Under the pieces are notes generated by a model. That model was given only the letters and a program-made list of their open reading frames with translations, was not told the DNA's origin and made no database searches. A program made the position numbers and the translations under genes. A stretch of 64,000 nt of DNA. It comes from Cylindrotheca closterium (lineage: Eukaryota; Bacillariophyta; Bacillariophyceae; Bacillariales; Bacillariaceae). Shown here piece by piece: positions 31,306 through 40,693 of this stretch (position 1 is the stretch's first letter; every line of letters starts with the position of its first letter). Location: positions 71,083-135,082 of the forward strand of contig CAKOGP040000001.1 of assembly GCA_933822405.4 (NCBI GenBank), read 5' to 3'.

Positions 31306-32985
31306 AGCGACGGTTAATGAAGGTAAGGAAGATTCTTCAATCCCCGGATGTTTTGTGTAGATGGTAAACCCGGCACAGTTACCCCCTTGCGATAGGATTT
31401 AAAAGCTGACATTAGACTACAGTAGTATTTGATCGGTTGGAAATATTCAGATTTTATGATTTAGATAACGCTAGTACCAGTTCTTAACAGCAGGCCAACT
31501 TGTTCTGGAAAGCAAGTCTTTGCCTACAACTAGCTGCATCCGAAAGTATCGGATCAAATGTTTGGTTTGGTTTCAGTTGGGCTTCGGGGGACGTTCGATT
31601 CTTCGGTAACTTGTGTTCACAACACTTTCATCGTGGCGAACTCGTACCGACCGCACTCCTTTCAGGTGGAATGTGAGAGTCATGGCTCCCGGAGGGTGCA
31701 CGATCATCCTCATCGCATCATCCCATTTGCTTGTCCATTTCTCGTCCCATTTGTGGGAATTCTTGGATTCATTCGTGCCCTTCCCGTTTGCTTCAATGGA
31801 TTGATTCATTTCCAGTCTTGCTTTACTCGTCGTCGCTATCGCTGTCTTCGAAGGCATCGCACCTTTGGATGGTGAAAATATCTGGAATGTCCGAAGCACC
31901 AGGCCGGGAGCGGAAGATAGTGGTCTCTTCCTTGTTCCTCCAGTCCAATGCATGTGTGACTGTTCCCATAGCTGACGAAAGGAGTGGAGACGATTTTACG
32001 AAAGCGTTTACGTTTTCGGTAGAATCAGTGCTTCGAGTTCGGACGACATCAATGATGTCGAGAAGTTTTGAGTTTGCGGAGATAACTTTGGCCTTCATGT
32101 TTGTTGTAGTTACTGTTGGAGTTACTGTTGTAGTTACTGCTTTGTTGTGGTTGTGTTGGTTCTGGTTTCTGATGAGAACAATGAAAGTTCTTGATCGAGT
32201 CGTTGGTGGGGGGAATCTGAGATTTTATGATGGATTTGAGATGATAAAAAAGAAAAGTCGTGTCAAATCTTGATCAAATAGACCAGAAGGTATGTGTCGC
32301 AATCGATCTTCCTACCAGAAATTCTTCGCTAGATCCTACGGTTGTCCCGGAAGAATCCGATGTGATTTCAGGTAGGGCCTAGTTCACAAGAGTCAGCCAA
32401 TAAGTAGAAATCTCAAATTCCAAAAGACATAGAGCTAAAAAATTTAAAAAGTGCCTTCTGTGAGATTGCCCCCTCACAAAAGGTGTCAGAAACAGCATAC
32501 CGAATTCCCGGATGCTAAATTGAATCGTTTGAACTGATCGGAAGCGGGAATGGATCCTAACACTTTACGCCTTCCTGCCTTCAGCGATTGGATTGCGTCG
32601 ACGTAGCGTCGGCCATGTAGCTTAATGAGTCACTTCCAAGCAACGGAGAACGGTGCTTGATACGCCCCTACCACTGAGTCGGACACAACATGGCTTTCTG
32701 ATCTGTGTTGGATAGGAGAATGCAATCGGAGCTATCGGGCAAACAATTGCTAAACTACGAGATGATAGTTTTGACTACTGTACAATTTCATAGGAACTTT
32801 TCCATGTTTTGCAATACTTGGAACAATTTATATGTTTTGAGCTGTCACGAAAAAACAACCCAAAATGTGAGCCCTATAGGCACACTGACACTCCGACACT
32901 CTTACAAACTGACACAACCCCGACAGAAACAAATCCCCAAGAACAACAAAACCGAATAATTTTAATTCAATGATTCATTCATTCG
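31306..32985. other. long gene-poor interval
   Basis: About 1.7 kb between the TPR locus and the CRAL-TRIO gene. Apart from the uncertain 91-residue ORF and the 12-bp tandem triplet near 32105-32140, I see no recognisable gene. 32274-32985 has only short chance ORFs, and no tRNA-like B box was found. Confidence 0.35.
31823..32098 (-). CDS. hypothetical 91-residue protein (uncertain)
   Basis: Weak candidate. The ATG at 32098 follows an A/C-rich leader with three 12-bp CAGTAACTMCAA units. The product begins MKAKVISANSKLLDIIDVVR and ends with an acidic FEDSDSDDE. No family recognised. An overlapping minus-strand frame (31573-31953) contains plausible coding text (TNESKNSHKWDEKW) and a plus-strand frame of 180 codons covers the same DNA, so the true gene model may be spliced or none may be real. 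Confidence 0.3.
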   Translation of the reverse strand: MKAKVISANSKLLDIIDVVRTRSTDSTENVNAFVKSSPLLSSAMGTVTHALDWRNKEETTIFRSRPGASDIPDIFTIQRCDAFEDSDSDDE

Positions 32986-34155
32986 TCAATAACTTCTTGC
33001 AGGTGCCCAATTGCGGAATTGACGTGACAGTTGCTCCATCTGCACCGGATCAGTCACTCCTTTTTGATTCCACGAGCCGCCTGAATGGGTAGCCGCCATA
33101 TGGAGATTGTATTGTATCAAATTGGCCAACAATTTCTCTTCGGAAGACTGACCAAGCGGTAGTGAACTAGCTCCACCATACTCGGCTGGAATGTTCTCCA
33201 TAGGTATGTATTTGGATAGTGATGCAAGAACTTCGTCTCTTCCTCGCAAGACGAAAATCTTACTCAGAGTTTCCGCCGGAACCAGAGGAACAATCATCTT
33301 CCATATGAGCTTGAACCAGTTCGGAACGTTGACGATAAATACCAAACCAGCCCGTTCTGGATAGTGCGCGGCAGAAATTTTGGAAGCCTTCTTGGCAAGA
33401 TCTACAGCGTCTCCTGCAAGATCGCGCAAAGTAATCCCCTCAAAGTCCACAATAAAGATGGATGTCATGGAATCATCTCGATTGAGCATTTGCCATTGAA
33501 ATTCCGTCACCATATTGTAGTGTCGAAACAATTGATCTGCGCTTAGTCCTGCTCGCTTGAGTGCTTTCATATCAGCCTTGGCCGGAAATTCGTAGTAGAC
33601 TGGCTCTCCTCGAAAGCCTGTACCATGATGATAATGTGGATAGTGTTTCTTAATGGTAAAAAAGTTTGGAAATGGTTCTCGAAGAATGGTATCCATATTT
33701 TCCTTGCGTCTCCATTCCAAGGTAGCATCATATCTCCGTTGGGCTTCCGCGTAGTCTCCATTGCACGCATTCAAGAACCGCAGAGGAACTTCTTTCGGCG
33801 GTGGGGGAGATGGAGGGAACAAGGAATAGTAGTCTTGCTCGGAATTATATTGTGGGTGGTGGTCAGAGATTGCCATTGGATTCGAAGGTGCAATTGCTCC
33901 ATTGGAAGTTGGCGCCTGATGTGGTGACAAGAGTGGCGGCGGCGAAGGTTCTGCAAATTGCTGATCATACTGCTGCCGTTGGTCTCCGAGTGTTGCAGAA
34001 GGTATTGACTGGGATGAACATAAGTTGCTCGTGTCGTTTGGAATGCTCGATAACGTACAAGACTCTCGGCCAATGGATGGCATTGCTGAAATGAGAATCA
34101 GGCAACATACCCAAACAAAAGCTTGGAAGGTACCCAAAGTCTGGATGGTCGTCAT
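32986..34155 (-). CDS. CRAL-TRIO (Sec14-like) lipid-binding domain protein
   Basis: 389-residue single-exon protein. An N-terminal hydrophobic segment (AFVWVCCLILISAMPS) acts as signal peptide or anchor, followed by a Pro/Ser/Gln-rich linker (~50-120). A short N-terminal helical part (LRFLNACNGDYAEAQRRYD..LEWRRKEN) matches CRAL-TRIO-N. The Sec14 lipid cage follows: GEPVYYEFPAKADMKALKRA, TSIFIVDFEGITLRDL, YPERAGLVFIVNVPNWFKLI, WKMIVPLVPAETLSKIFVL and the closing IPAEYGGASSLPLG. Such proteins move or present phosphoinositides or other hydrophobic ligands. A secreted or organellar location is unusual for this fold and inferred from the N terminus only. Confidence 0.88.
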   Translation of the reverse strand: MTTIQTLGTFQAFVWVCCLILISAMPSIGRESCTLSSIPNDTSNLCSSQSIPSATLGDQRQQYDQQFAEPSPPPLLSPHQAPTSNGAIAPSNPMAISDHHPQYNSEQDYYSLFPPSPPPPKEVPLRFLNACNGDYAEAQRRYDATLEWRRKENMDTILREPFPNFFTIKKHYPHYHHGTGFRGEPVYYEFPAKADMKALKRAGLSADQLFRHYNMVTEFQWQMLNRDDSMTSIFIVDFEGITLRDLAGDAVDLAKKASKISAAHYPERAGLVFIVNVPNWFKLIWKMIVPLVPAETLSKIFVLRGRDEVLASLSKYIPMENIPAEYGGASSLPLGQSSEEKLLANLIQYNLHMAATHSGGSWNQKGVTDPVQMEQLSRQFRNWAPARSY

Positions 34156-34415
34156 GATCGGGCTTACTTATTTATTTTGAATATTTTGCCAAAACAATTC
34201 CGCCGTTTGTCCTGTCTTTAATGAGTGGTTTGTGACGGTCAACGTAAATAGGTTCATGAATGAATACCTACCGATACGTGGATGGTTTGAAATTTCCACC
34301 ACCAAATTTTCGAATTGAATTCAATTTTAATTCTGACGTGGAAATGCAGTCACGAGTAACTATCGCGTGACTGAAACGAAAAACACGCTGGATTTCAACA
34401 GTCTTGTATAATTCA

Positions 34416-35642
34416 ATGGTGTCCTTCCTCGATGAAGAACTTACGGGCATCTTAGCTGCCATTGCTTCACCGCTATGCATGGCAATTGGATTCATTGTAT
34501 GGGACAAAACCTGGAAGGGATCCAGTGCCTTTTCTCTCAACCTATTCAAATGCAACTTTGCGTCCATCATTTTTGTGGTGGTGGGGTTGATTTTTGGCTT
34601 TTTGTTCGAGAAGGATGATTTCTCATTGGAACATATTGGTTGGTTGATTTTATCTGGTGTTCTAGGAATCATTGTGGGGGATTGGTTGTGGTTGGAAGCT
34701 CTGCAAAGACTCGGCGCTTTTCAAGTGTTGGTGATTGATACCATCAAGCCATTTTGTGCGGCTGTAATGGGACGGTTTTTGTTGGACGAGGGAACAATAC
34801 ATCCTATTTCCTATGCGGCGATGGCATTGACTATGACCGGAGTTCTGGTGGTCAGCCTAGAGCAAAACAAGCTGGCATCCTCTGTCGATAACGAACCAAT
34901 TGATGACAATTCGGACGAAACGAAAACTGATGGTCACGAAACTACTCGTACGATACCGCCATCCTCGACAATGGATGTTCCTGCCGCTGATGCTATGCAA
35001 GATGAGAATAGAAACGATGAGGAAGACGGTATAAATGGAACCGGCAGTGCATTGAAGTCGAACCAGGGTGACAATCAAGATGATCGGATAGTAGGCATAA
35101 GTCCAGTCGCCGTTGAAGAGAATCAGACCACTTCATTTCGAAAGGTGGGATACATTCTTGCGGTTATGAATGTGCTGTTAGATACATATGGATCGCTTTT
35201 GACCAAGCAACATGGTTGGAATTTCACCACTTGGGGGATCAATCTGATACGGTTTGGTTGTTCTGGTGTGCTCATGGCCATTGTTTCCGTGAGCTTAGCA
35301 CTGTACCAAAGACCCAGCAAAAATGACAGTGATCAAGAGCCGAAGAAGGAAGCATGGTTCAAACTACCAAGTAAAACAATTCGAATGTGGGCACAAGTGT
35401 GTCTCGGCGTGGTCTTTGTGACGTTCCTGTGCCCTGCACTGAGCAATTATGCTCTGTTTCAAATCCCCTTGGCCTACGCGCTTACGCTTACATCTATTAC
35501 CCCACTCTATGCGGCATTCTTCGAATGGACATTTTGGGGTCAATCGAAGCGGCCAACGTTCCGTGCGCTGCTCGGATCGTCTATGGCAGTTGGAGGGGTG
35601 GTTTGGTTGGGAATTCTCAACGCTCAAGTGAACGAAGAATGA
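34416..35642 (+). CDS. EamA/DMT-family membrane transporter
   Basis: 408-residue multi-pass protein; the start is the ATG at 34416. Two EamA-type halves of about five helices each are separated by an acidic, Asn/Asp/Thr-rich loop of ~100 residues (EPIDDNSDETKTDGHETT). The first half has GLIFGFLF, GVLGIIVGDWLWLEALQRLG and VLVIDTIKPFCAAVMG. The second has VMNVLLDTYGSLLTK, GINLIRFGCSGVLMA and SNYALFQIPLAYALTLTSIT then TPLYAAFFEWTFWG. It belongs to the drug/metabolite transporter superfamily; the substrate is not evident. Divergent from the CRAL-TRIO gene; a TGACGTGG element lies at about 34334 in the shared upstream region. Confidence 0.85.
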   Translation: MVSFLDEELTGILAAIASPLCMAIGFIVWDKTWKGSSAFSLNLFKCNFASIIFVVVGLIFGFLFEKDDFSLEHIGWLILSGVLGIIVGDWLWLEALQRLGAFQVLVIDTIKPFCAAVMGRFLLDEGTIHPISYAAMALTMTGVLVVSLEQNKLASSVDNEPIDDNSDETKTDGHETTRTIPPSSTMDVPAADAMQDENRNDEEDGINGTGSALKSNQGDNQDDRIVGISPVAVEENQTTSFRKVGYILAVMNVLLDTYGSLLTKQHGWNFTTWGINLIRFGCSGVLMAIVSVSLALYQRPSKNDSDQEPKKEAWFKLPSKTIRMWAQVCLGVVFVTFLCPALSNYALFQIPLAYALTLTSITPLYAAFFEWTFWGQSKRPTFRALLGSSMAVGGVVWLGILNAQVNEE

Positions 35643-36244
35643 AGACTTTCTCCGGCACAAATTATTTCTAGGAAGGCATGAGAGACAAGAACGTAGTTAC
35701 ATCGCTGCTGTCATCGGAAAAATGATGGATAGAGGAAAATGTGTCCTTTCTACTATCGAAGGGGTGATGGCTACCTTTCTTTTCACCCACGTACTACTAC
35801 TGTATGCTCTTTGACAACCAAGAAGGGTGACTACTGGACTATCGCATTGATGATCTGGCGACTTGTCACCGATATCCTGGGGAAGCAGCCAGCTTTCTAT
35901 TTTGCTGCAATACAATGGGCAACGGCCGACTTACTTTGCTAAAAATGCAATACCGAATTAGTGTTAGTACTAGTAGCTTTTAAAATGGAAGACCCAATAG
36001 ATTAACGGTGGATAAGATAAGATTAGAGCAAAGTCAACCGACTACTTTGACTTATCGTGGGCACTCGCGTCCCTGGGATATCCCGCAGTTTTCTGTGAAG
36101 CCAGCTTTTTTCTTTTTTTGGAGAGTCGATGTCCTGCGCCCTGCGCACATCCAGCATTGCGATTTCAAAATCTTCAACGACAATTCTAATTTTAGAAGCA
36201 CGGGCAAATGATCAACAAACAGCAATGCCCATAGAGAAAACACG
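35643..36244. other. intergenic
   Basis: About 600 bp between two plus-strand genes; presumably the 3' UTR of the EamA gene and the promoter of the methyltransferase-like gene. No convincing ORF. Confidence 0.35.
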
Positions 36245-37321
36245 ATGAGAATACCACGAAAACGTTCCGTACAGGAGGAAGGCTCTGTAATATCGGCAAA
36301 AAACATCGCAATTGTAGCATTGATCTTTGGATGTGCCTTTTTGGCAGTCTCGTTTCGCTCAAATGATGTCGTGAGACTGATGACGGAAGTCCAACCTACT
36401 GAAGTTCAACCAAGTGCTGTTGCTGCTGCTGCTAAAGCGGTTCAAGCATCTAGTTCAGTGGCTCAGAAAACATCTAGTTCCAGTATATTGGTACCTCAAC
36501 ACTCAGGATCATCAGATTTCCAGCTTGCAAACGATGAATCATTTGGATTCTTCACAGACATTCCAGAGCGAGAGTGGAAGCTACTCAAGGAGCGAGTCAA
36601 GGAGATTCAGCCAAATATGTGCGATTGGTGCAGAGGAGGCAACCTGGCAAATGCCTGGTTTCAGAATCATTTTGAACCAGAGTTTGCTTGTAGGCATGAA
36701 AAGCGAGTTGGCAGACAGGGTGACGGAGGAAAATGGATTTGCGACCCTCACAGATATCTGGAGAAGAAGGATTGCTTAGTATACTCTGTTGGTAGTAACA
36801 ATGATTTCTCGTTTGAAAGAGAAGTCAAGAAAGTAATTGGGAAACATTGTGAAATCCACACTTTTGACCCCGATGACTATTCTGAACGTGCAAAAGAGGA
36901 AGGATCAATATATCATCAATGGGGAATTTCCAATGAAGCCTTGACAAATAGGCGAGGTCAGGTAATGAAGACCCTTCGTCAAACGGCCGAAGAACTTGGT
37001 CATATTGGTCGGACGATTGATATCTTCAAGATTGATTGTGAAGGCTGTGAACTGGACTCGTATGAAACTTGGGTGGACAGCTCCACCGTTGGAGTGAACC
37101 TTCAACAAGTGCTTGTCGAGATTCACGCAAAGGGAAAGCCAAATGCCAGAATGAATCAGGAAGTCGTCCAGCCTGCAACTGAAAACTTCTTCAAAGGCAT
37201 GCATAAGCATGGCTATGTCATCTTCCATAAGGAACCAAACATTCACTACTGGGCCATGGGCAACTGTGTCGAGTTTGCTTTCATGAAGCTAGCTCCATCA
37301 TTCTTTGAAGGTATGGACTAG
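36245..37321 (+). CDS. METTL24/FkbM-like methyltransferase, type II membrane
   Basis: 358-residue single-exon protein. A basic N terminus then a hydrophobic helix (NIAIVALIFGCAFLAVSF, residues ~20-37) give a type II Golgi/ER topology, followed by a Ser/Ala/Gln-rich stem. The lumenal domain carries MCDWCRGG, GDGGKWICDPHRYLEKKDC, the SAM-binding-like VYSVGSNNDFSFEREV, HTFDPDD, and DIFKIDCEGCELDSYETW, close to the METTL24/Methyltransf_FkbM-type layout. The C terminus ends HYWAMGNCVEFAFMKL. It probably methylates a glycan or other secretory substrate; this is family-level inference. Confidence 0.8.
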   Translation: MRIPRKRSVQEEGSVISAKNIAIVALIFGCAFLAVSFRSNDVVRLMTEVQPTEVQPSAVAAAAKAVQASSSVAQKTSSSSILVPQHSGSSDFQLANDESFGFFTDIPEREWKLLKERVKEIQPNMCDWCRGGNLANAWFQNHFEPEFACRHEKRVGRQGDGGKWICDPHRYLEKKDCLVYSVGSNNDFSFEREVKKVIGKHCEIHTFDPDDYSERAKEEGSIYHQWGISNEALTNRRGQVMKTLRQTAEELGHIGRTIDIFKIDCEGCELDSYETWVDSSTVGVNLQQVLVEIHAKGKPNARMNQEVVQPATENFFKGMHKHGYVIFHKEPNIHYWAMGNCVEFAFMKLAPSFFEGMD

Positions 37322-37407
37322 CGGAATTTTCACCTACTCTTTCTTGCCAATTTTACTGTTTTCAACCTATGGGAATAGAACGATAATCAAGATTTGAAAC
37401 TGTATAT

Positions 37408-39222
37408 CTATTCATCTTGTTTTTCTGCTTCCTTGAATAGCGTGTCTAGCTCGGTGAGGCCCGTGATTTGTTCGCTTGTCAGACCTTGCACTACGTCAAA
37501 CGGACTTCCAGTTGCTTCGTCCTTTGACTTGCGCTGGTTGGCCTCCAAACCAAATAATGACAGCATTTGGTCTTTGGATAAAGATGCCATCAATTTCTCG
37601 AAGCGATCCACGTCACCACCCACACTCTTCAGCTTTGCGACGGCAGCGTCGTCAAAGAATGGTTGTGAGTCAGCTTCAGGTTTCTTATCGGCTTCATCCA
37701 TTCGAGACCGGGTTTCCATCTCCATGGATTCAATTGTGCTATTCACGTGTGATTGCATTTGGCCGGCCTTGGTCTCTAGCTTCTGGATCAACCAATCGAT
37801 ATCTTCCTCGCGGTATCGGTACTCGCGTGGCACTTTCATCAAGTCAGCATCGCGGTCAGGGTCTAGACCCTTGAACCATTCTTCATCGTCCGAGTCCCAT
37901 CCGTCATTCTTGTCGTAGTCCAATGGTTCTCCATAAAATTCCATATCATCATCGGCAGCCATATCGATTTCATCCTTGTCCGTTCTTGCTTGGGCTTGCG
38001 CAGCTGCCCAGAGCTTCTCCTCTCTCTCTTGTCTCTTCTTCTCCTTTTCGGATCGCATGTCAGGCTTGGGAGCCTTACCAACACCTCTTGGGAATACACG
38101 TCCTTGTGGAGAATTGTGTCGGAGGGGATCCTTGATATCGACAGGAACTCCAAGACTTGGTCCAGAGTAGGATTCACCAAGCTCGCTCTCTTCTGAAGTT
38201 TCGCTTTGGGTCGAATCTGCCTGCCGTTGGAAGACAAAGAACTTGGTTGGATCCTTCAATAGCATCTCTGCACCTTCCTTCTCTTGAGCCTGGTTACTTC
38301 CTAATACACCAAGACTTGGAATAGGTTTGGGGCGTGGAACTTCTCCTTCTGGTGTCTCGCTTTCTTCATCAAGGAATTCTTTTTGCCGTCTCAACAGAGA
38401 CTTTCGACCTTCTGTTCGAACGTTTGCTCGCAGTTTGGCCTTGCGTTCCAAAGCTTCCCGTTCTGCAACCTTCTCTGGAGACCAGTAGCTTGGGTCAATA
38501 TTTGTCTCAGCGTATACTAGTTCTTCATACTCGTCCGCCAAGATATCTTGTTGCGTCTTGTATGTTTTGCTCATGTCCCAGGTATGGCACTCATGTTGCC
38601 AGAATTCGCTGTCCAGACTTGGATTTGGAACCCCGATAACGCCTTGAGGCCTTGCCCACAATGCTTGCTCTGCTTCGGGAGAAAAAGCAGCCTCTATCTC
38701 CTCTGGGGTGGTAAGCCACATCGGAGCTTCTTCTTCCAACTCATCAATGACCAATTGACGTGCTCGATTGAAGACGTCCTTCTCGTAATCTCGCTTTTCC
38801 TGTTGGACTCTCAAGTGATCTTGAAAGGCTAATTCCGTTTGTCGTCTCAATTCTTGTTGACGATGCGCATTTTGAACACTGCGTTCATTCTTGGCACGTT
38901 GGCGTTCAAGACGTCGGCGAGTAGTTTCCGCTTCTTCCGCATCACGTTGGGCTTCATCTTCCGCCTTGTTGCGTTGGTATTCTTCCAAATAACCCTTACG
39001 CAGTTTCGATACCTGTCGTTTGTAAGCTGCCTTTCTTCGGTTGAATTCATGAGCAATTTTGCGAAGCTCTTCAGAGTCATCCTTCTTGGTAGCTGTGGCT
39101 TCTTCATCGAGTGCTGTGGGAGTTGCTGAGTACCATCTTGGTTCTGAAGCAGCGAGGGACTTCCAACATTGCCTCCTGGCTGGAATAGTCCTTCTAGAGC
39201 AAAGCTGGAGAAATCCACTCAT
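37408..39222 (-). CDS. mitochondrial-type coiled-coil protein, unknown function
   Basis: 604-residue protein. The start at 39222 opens MSGFLQLCSRRTIPARRQCW, an Arg-rich, acid-free leader of mitochondrial presequence type, cut probably before the YSATPT stretch. A long charged coiled coil follows (KAAYKRQVSKLRKGYLEEYQ through QQEKRDYEKD), then a globular part with LTTPEEIEAAFSPEAEQALW and VIGVPNPSLDSEFWQHEC, and an acidic segment (DGWDSDDEEWFKGLD) containing REYRYREEDIDWLIQKLE. The Trp-rich, mitochondrial, lineage-specific look resembles accessory mitoribosome or respiratory subunits, but I recognise no family. Divergent from the 73-residue gene; a CRE palindrome sits between them. Confidence 0.7.
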   Translation of the reverse strand: MSGFLQLCSRRTIPARRQCWKSLAASEPRWYSATPTALDEEATATKKDDSEELRKIAHEFNRRKAAYKRQVSKLRKGYLEEYQRNKAEDEAQRDAEEAETTRRRLERQRAKNERSVQNAHRQQELRRQTELAFQDHLRVQQEKRDYEKDVFNRARQLVIDELEEEAPMWLTTPEEIEAAFSPEAEQALWARPQGVIGVPNPSLDSEFWQHECHTWDMSKTYKTQQDILADEYEELVYAETNIDPSYWSPEKVAEREALERKAKLRANVRTEGRKSLLRRQKEFLDEESETPEGEVPRPKPIPSLGVLGSNQAQEKEGAEMLLKDPTKFFVFQRQADSTQSETSEESELGESYSGPSLGVPVDIKDPLRHNSPQGRVFPRGVGKAPKPDMRSEKEKKRQEREEKLWAAAQAQARTDKDEIDMAADDDMEFYGEPLDYDKNDGWDSDDEEWFKGLDPDRDADLMKVPREYRYREEDIDWLIQKLETKAGQMQSHVNSTIESMEMETRSRMDEADKKPEADSQPFFDDAAVAKLKSVGGDVDRFEKLMASLSKDQMLSLFGLEANQRKSKDEATGSPFDVVQGLTSEQITGLTELDTLFKEAEKQDE

Positions 39223-39608
39223 ATCTTTCCGTTTATGGTGCTTATAGGAGCACAGCTGACGAGGATTGCCTCTATTGATGAAATTGTGTTTTGGCTTCGT
39301 TGTCTGTGTTGCATCCTTCACAGTCCACACTGTCAGATTGTTTTGGAGCCCATCATCGCGCGAAAATGCGCATGGAACAATGGTGAAGGACAGACGGAGC
39401 GTTTTTTTAAATGACAGACTGCTGACGCGCCGGATATTTTCTGACGTCAACAAACTTCAAAACTTCGCCACATCGACAGGAAGAAAAACAACGACTACCA
39501 AGAAATTCATACCATCACTTTCTTCTTCTGTTGCTATTCGTAAAGTAACTTTCGAACGAGTTATTTTCAGGTTCTGTTTTGCTAACAGTCTTCTGATACT
39601 CTACAAAC
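39223..39608. promoter_or_regulatory. bidirectional promoter with CRE palindrome
   Basis: 386 bp between divergent starts. TGACGTCA at 39442-39449 and a nearby TGACGCGCC at 39423 suggest bZIP-type binding shared by both genes. Confidence 0.4.
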
Positions 39609-39830
39609 ATGTTGACAAGAGGGATTTCTCATACCATCCGATTCATGAGTTCCGCGCATGGAACTGCACTGTCGATTCGTTCCGGTGAAAAGTCTGTGGA
39701 ACAAGTTGCTCGAAAGGCAGCCTTTTCTCCCGAGTATTTTCCAGCATTCTTGGGAGTCATCATGGTAACTTCTGGATTTGCTGGATATGAATTCATGAAC
39801 CAATTGAGACGGCAGAGGATGGTTCAGTAA
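39609..39830 (+). CDS. small single-pass (mitochondrial?) membrane protein
   Basis: 73-residue protein. An Arg/Ser-rich amphipathic leader (MLTRGISHTIRFMSSAHGTA) is followed by SVEQVARKAAFSPEYFPAFL, then one hydrophobic helix (LGVIMVTSGFAGYEFM) and a basic tail (NQLRRQRMVQ). This is the layout of small inner-membrane subunits of respiratory complexes. No family assigned. Its pairing with a divergent mitochondrial-type gene supports a mitochondrial role (inference). Confidence 0.6.
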   Translation: MLTRGISHTIRFMSSAHGTALSIRSGEKSVEQVARKAAFSPEYFPAFLGVIMVTSGFAGYEFMNQLRRQRMVQ

Positions 39831-40693
39831 AACAATTAGGTTGAAGCAAAGTGCCGGTCATTTCGACCAACATGGTTCGGCTATATATTTTGGGGGCTGG
39901 GGGGCTGCAAATTGCTTGACTTGTTGTACAAGGAATATTTATATGGAATATTTCAAGGTTTTGTGCTCGGCATACGTCTGTTTATACTGATGCTAGGTGC
40001 CGAGTAATGGATTATCGCATCCAAATTTGGAAGTTATGGTCGATCCAAATTTGGAAGTTATGGTCGACGACACATTGTACATGGATGCAATATTATTCGA
40101 AACAATATTCGCATTAGTTTAATGACCACTCTAGAGATAATCTTGAAGCATGCCTTTGGACTTTCAATCGTTTCGACTTCGTAGGAACGTTTTTGACTCA
40201 TGCAACAGCAACAACAAGCCAATGAGACTGTGCTTACTTCGTCGTCCCCAGGAGCATGAATCAAACTTGTCGTTCTAGTAGTTACCGCGGGACATTTTTA
40301 CGGATCTTCTTTCTTGTAAATGGAAAGCAAAAGTGTCATTCCGCATAGTCATCAATGTTTGCAAATTGAACTATTATACTATCCGTGAGCGTACAGCTCA
40401 AACGACCAGTCACCATCAATCAGTAACCGTAACAACAAACACTCCGTCGGCATTTTGTATAGTCGGAGGAATCAATCAATCAATCAAAAGGACCCCGTAA
40501 GCGACCCCAAAATATTTTAAAAATCCCACAAAAAAATGATTCGAAAGTTCGCCCAACTCAAACAACACGGAGGCTATCGACGTTGAGAACCCCGACCCAA
40601 ACTCTAGTACAGTACGAGATCAACAACGATATTGACACTACAAACGCCTTCTTCCTTGTTCGTATCGTCAGTAGACTACCGCTCTCTGTCACC
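39831..40693. other. intergenic, with 24-bp tandem repeat
   Basis: About 860 bp. It holds a perfect tandem pair of a 24-mer (40019-40042 and 40043-40066, ATCCAAATTTGGAAGTTATG then GTCG), an (ATCA)n run near 40470-40487, and a T-rich/A-rich promoter-like stretch before the C2 gene. No RNA gene or ORF of note. Confidence 0.45.
40019..40066. repeat. 24-bp perfect tandem duplication
   Basis: Two adjacent identical 24-base units containing the dyad CCAAATTTGG. Confidence 0.8.

Noticed and set aside
31731..32273. 180-codon plus-strand ORF with a hydrophobic helix
   Set aside because: Overlaps minus-strand candidates and the hydrophobic part is antisense to a simple 12-bp repeat leader; kept only as an ambiguity, not as a gene.
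32274..32985. Possible tRNA or other RNA gene in the gene-poor interval
   Set aside because: No tRNA B-box-like GGTTCGAATCC or cloverleaf could be traced on either strand by eye.
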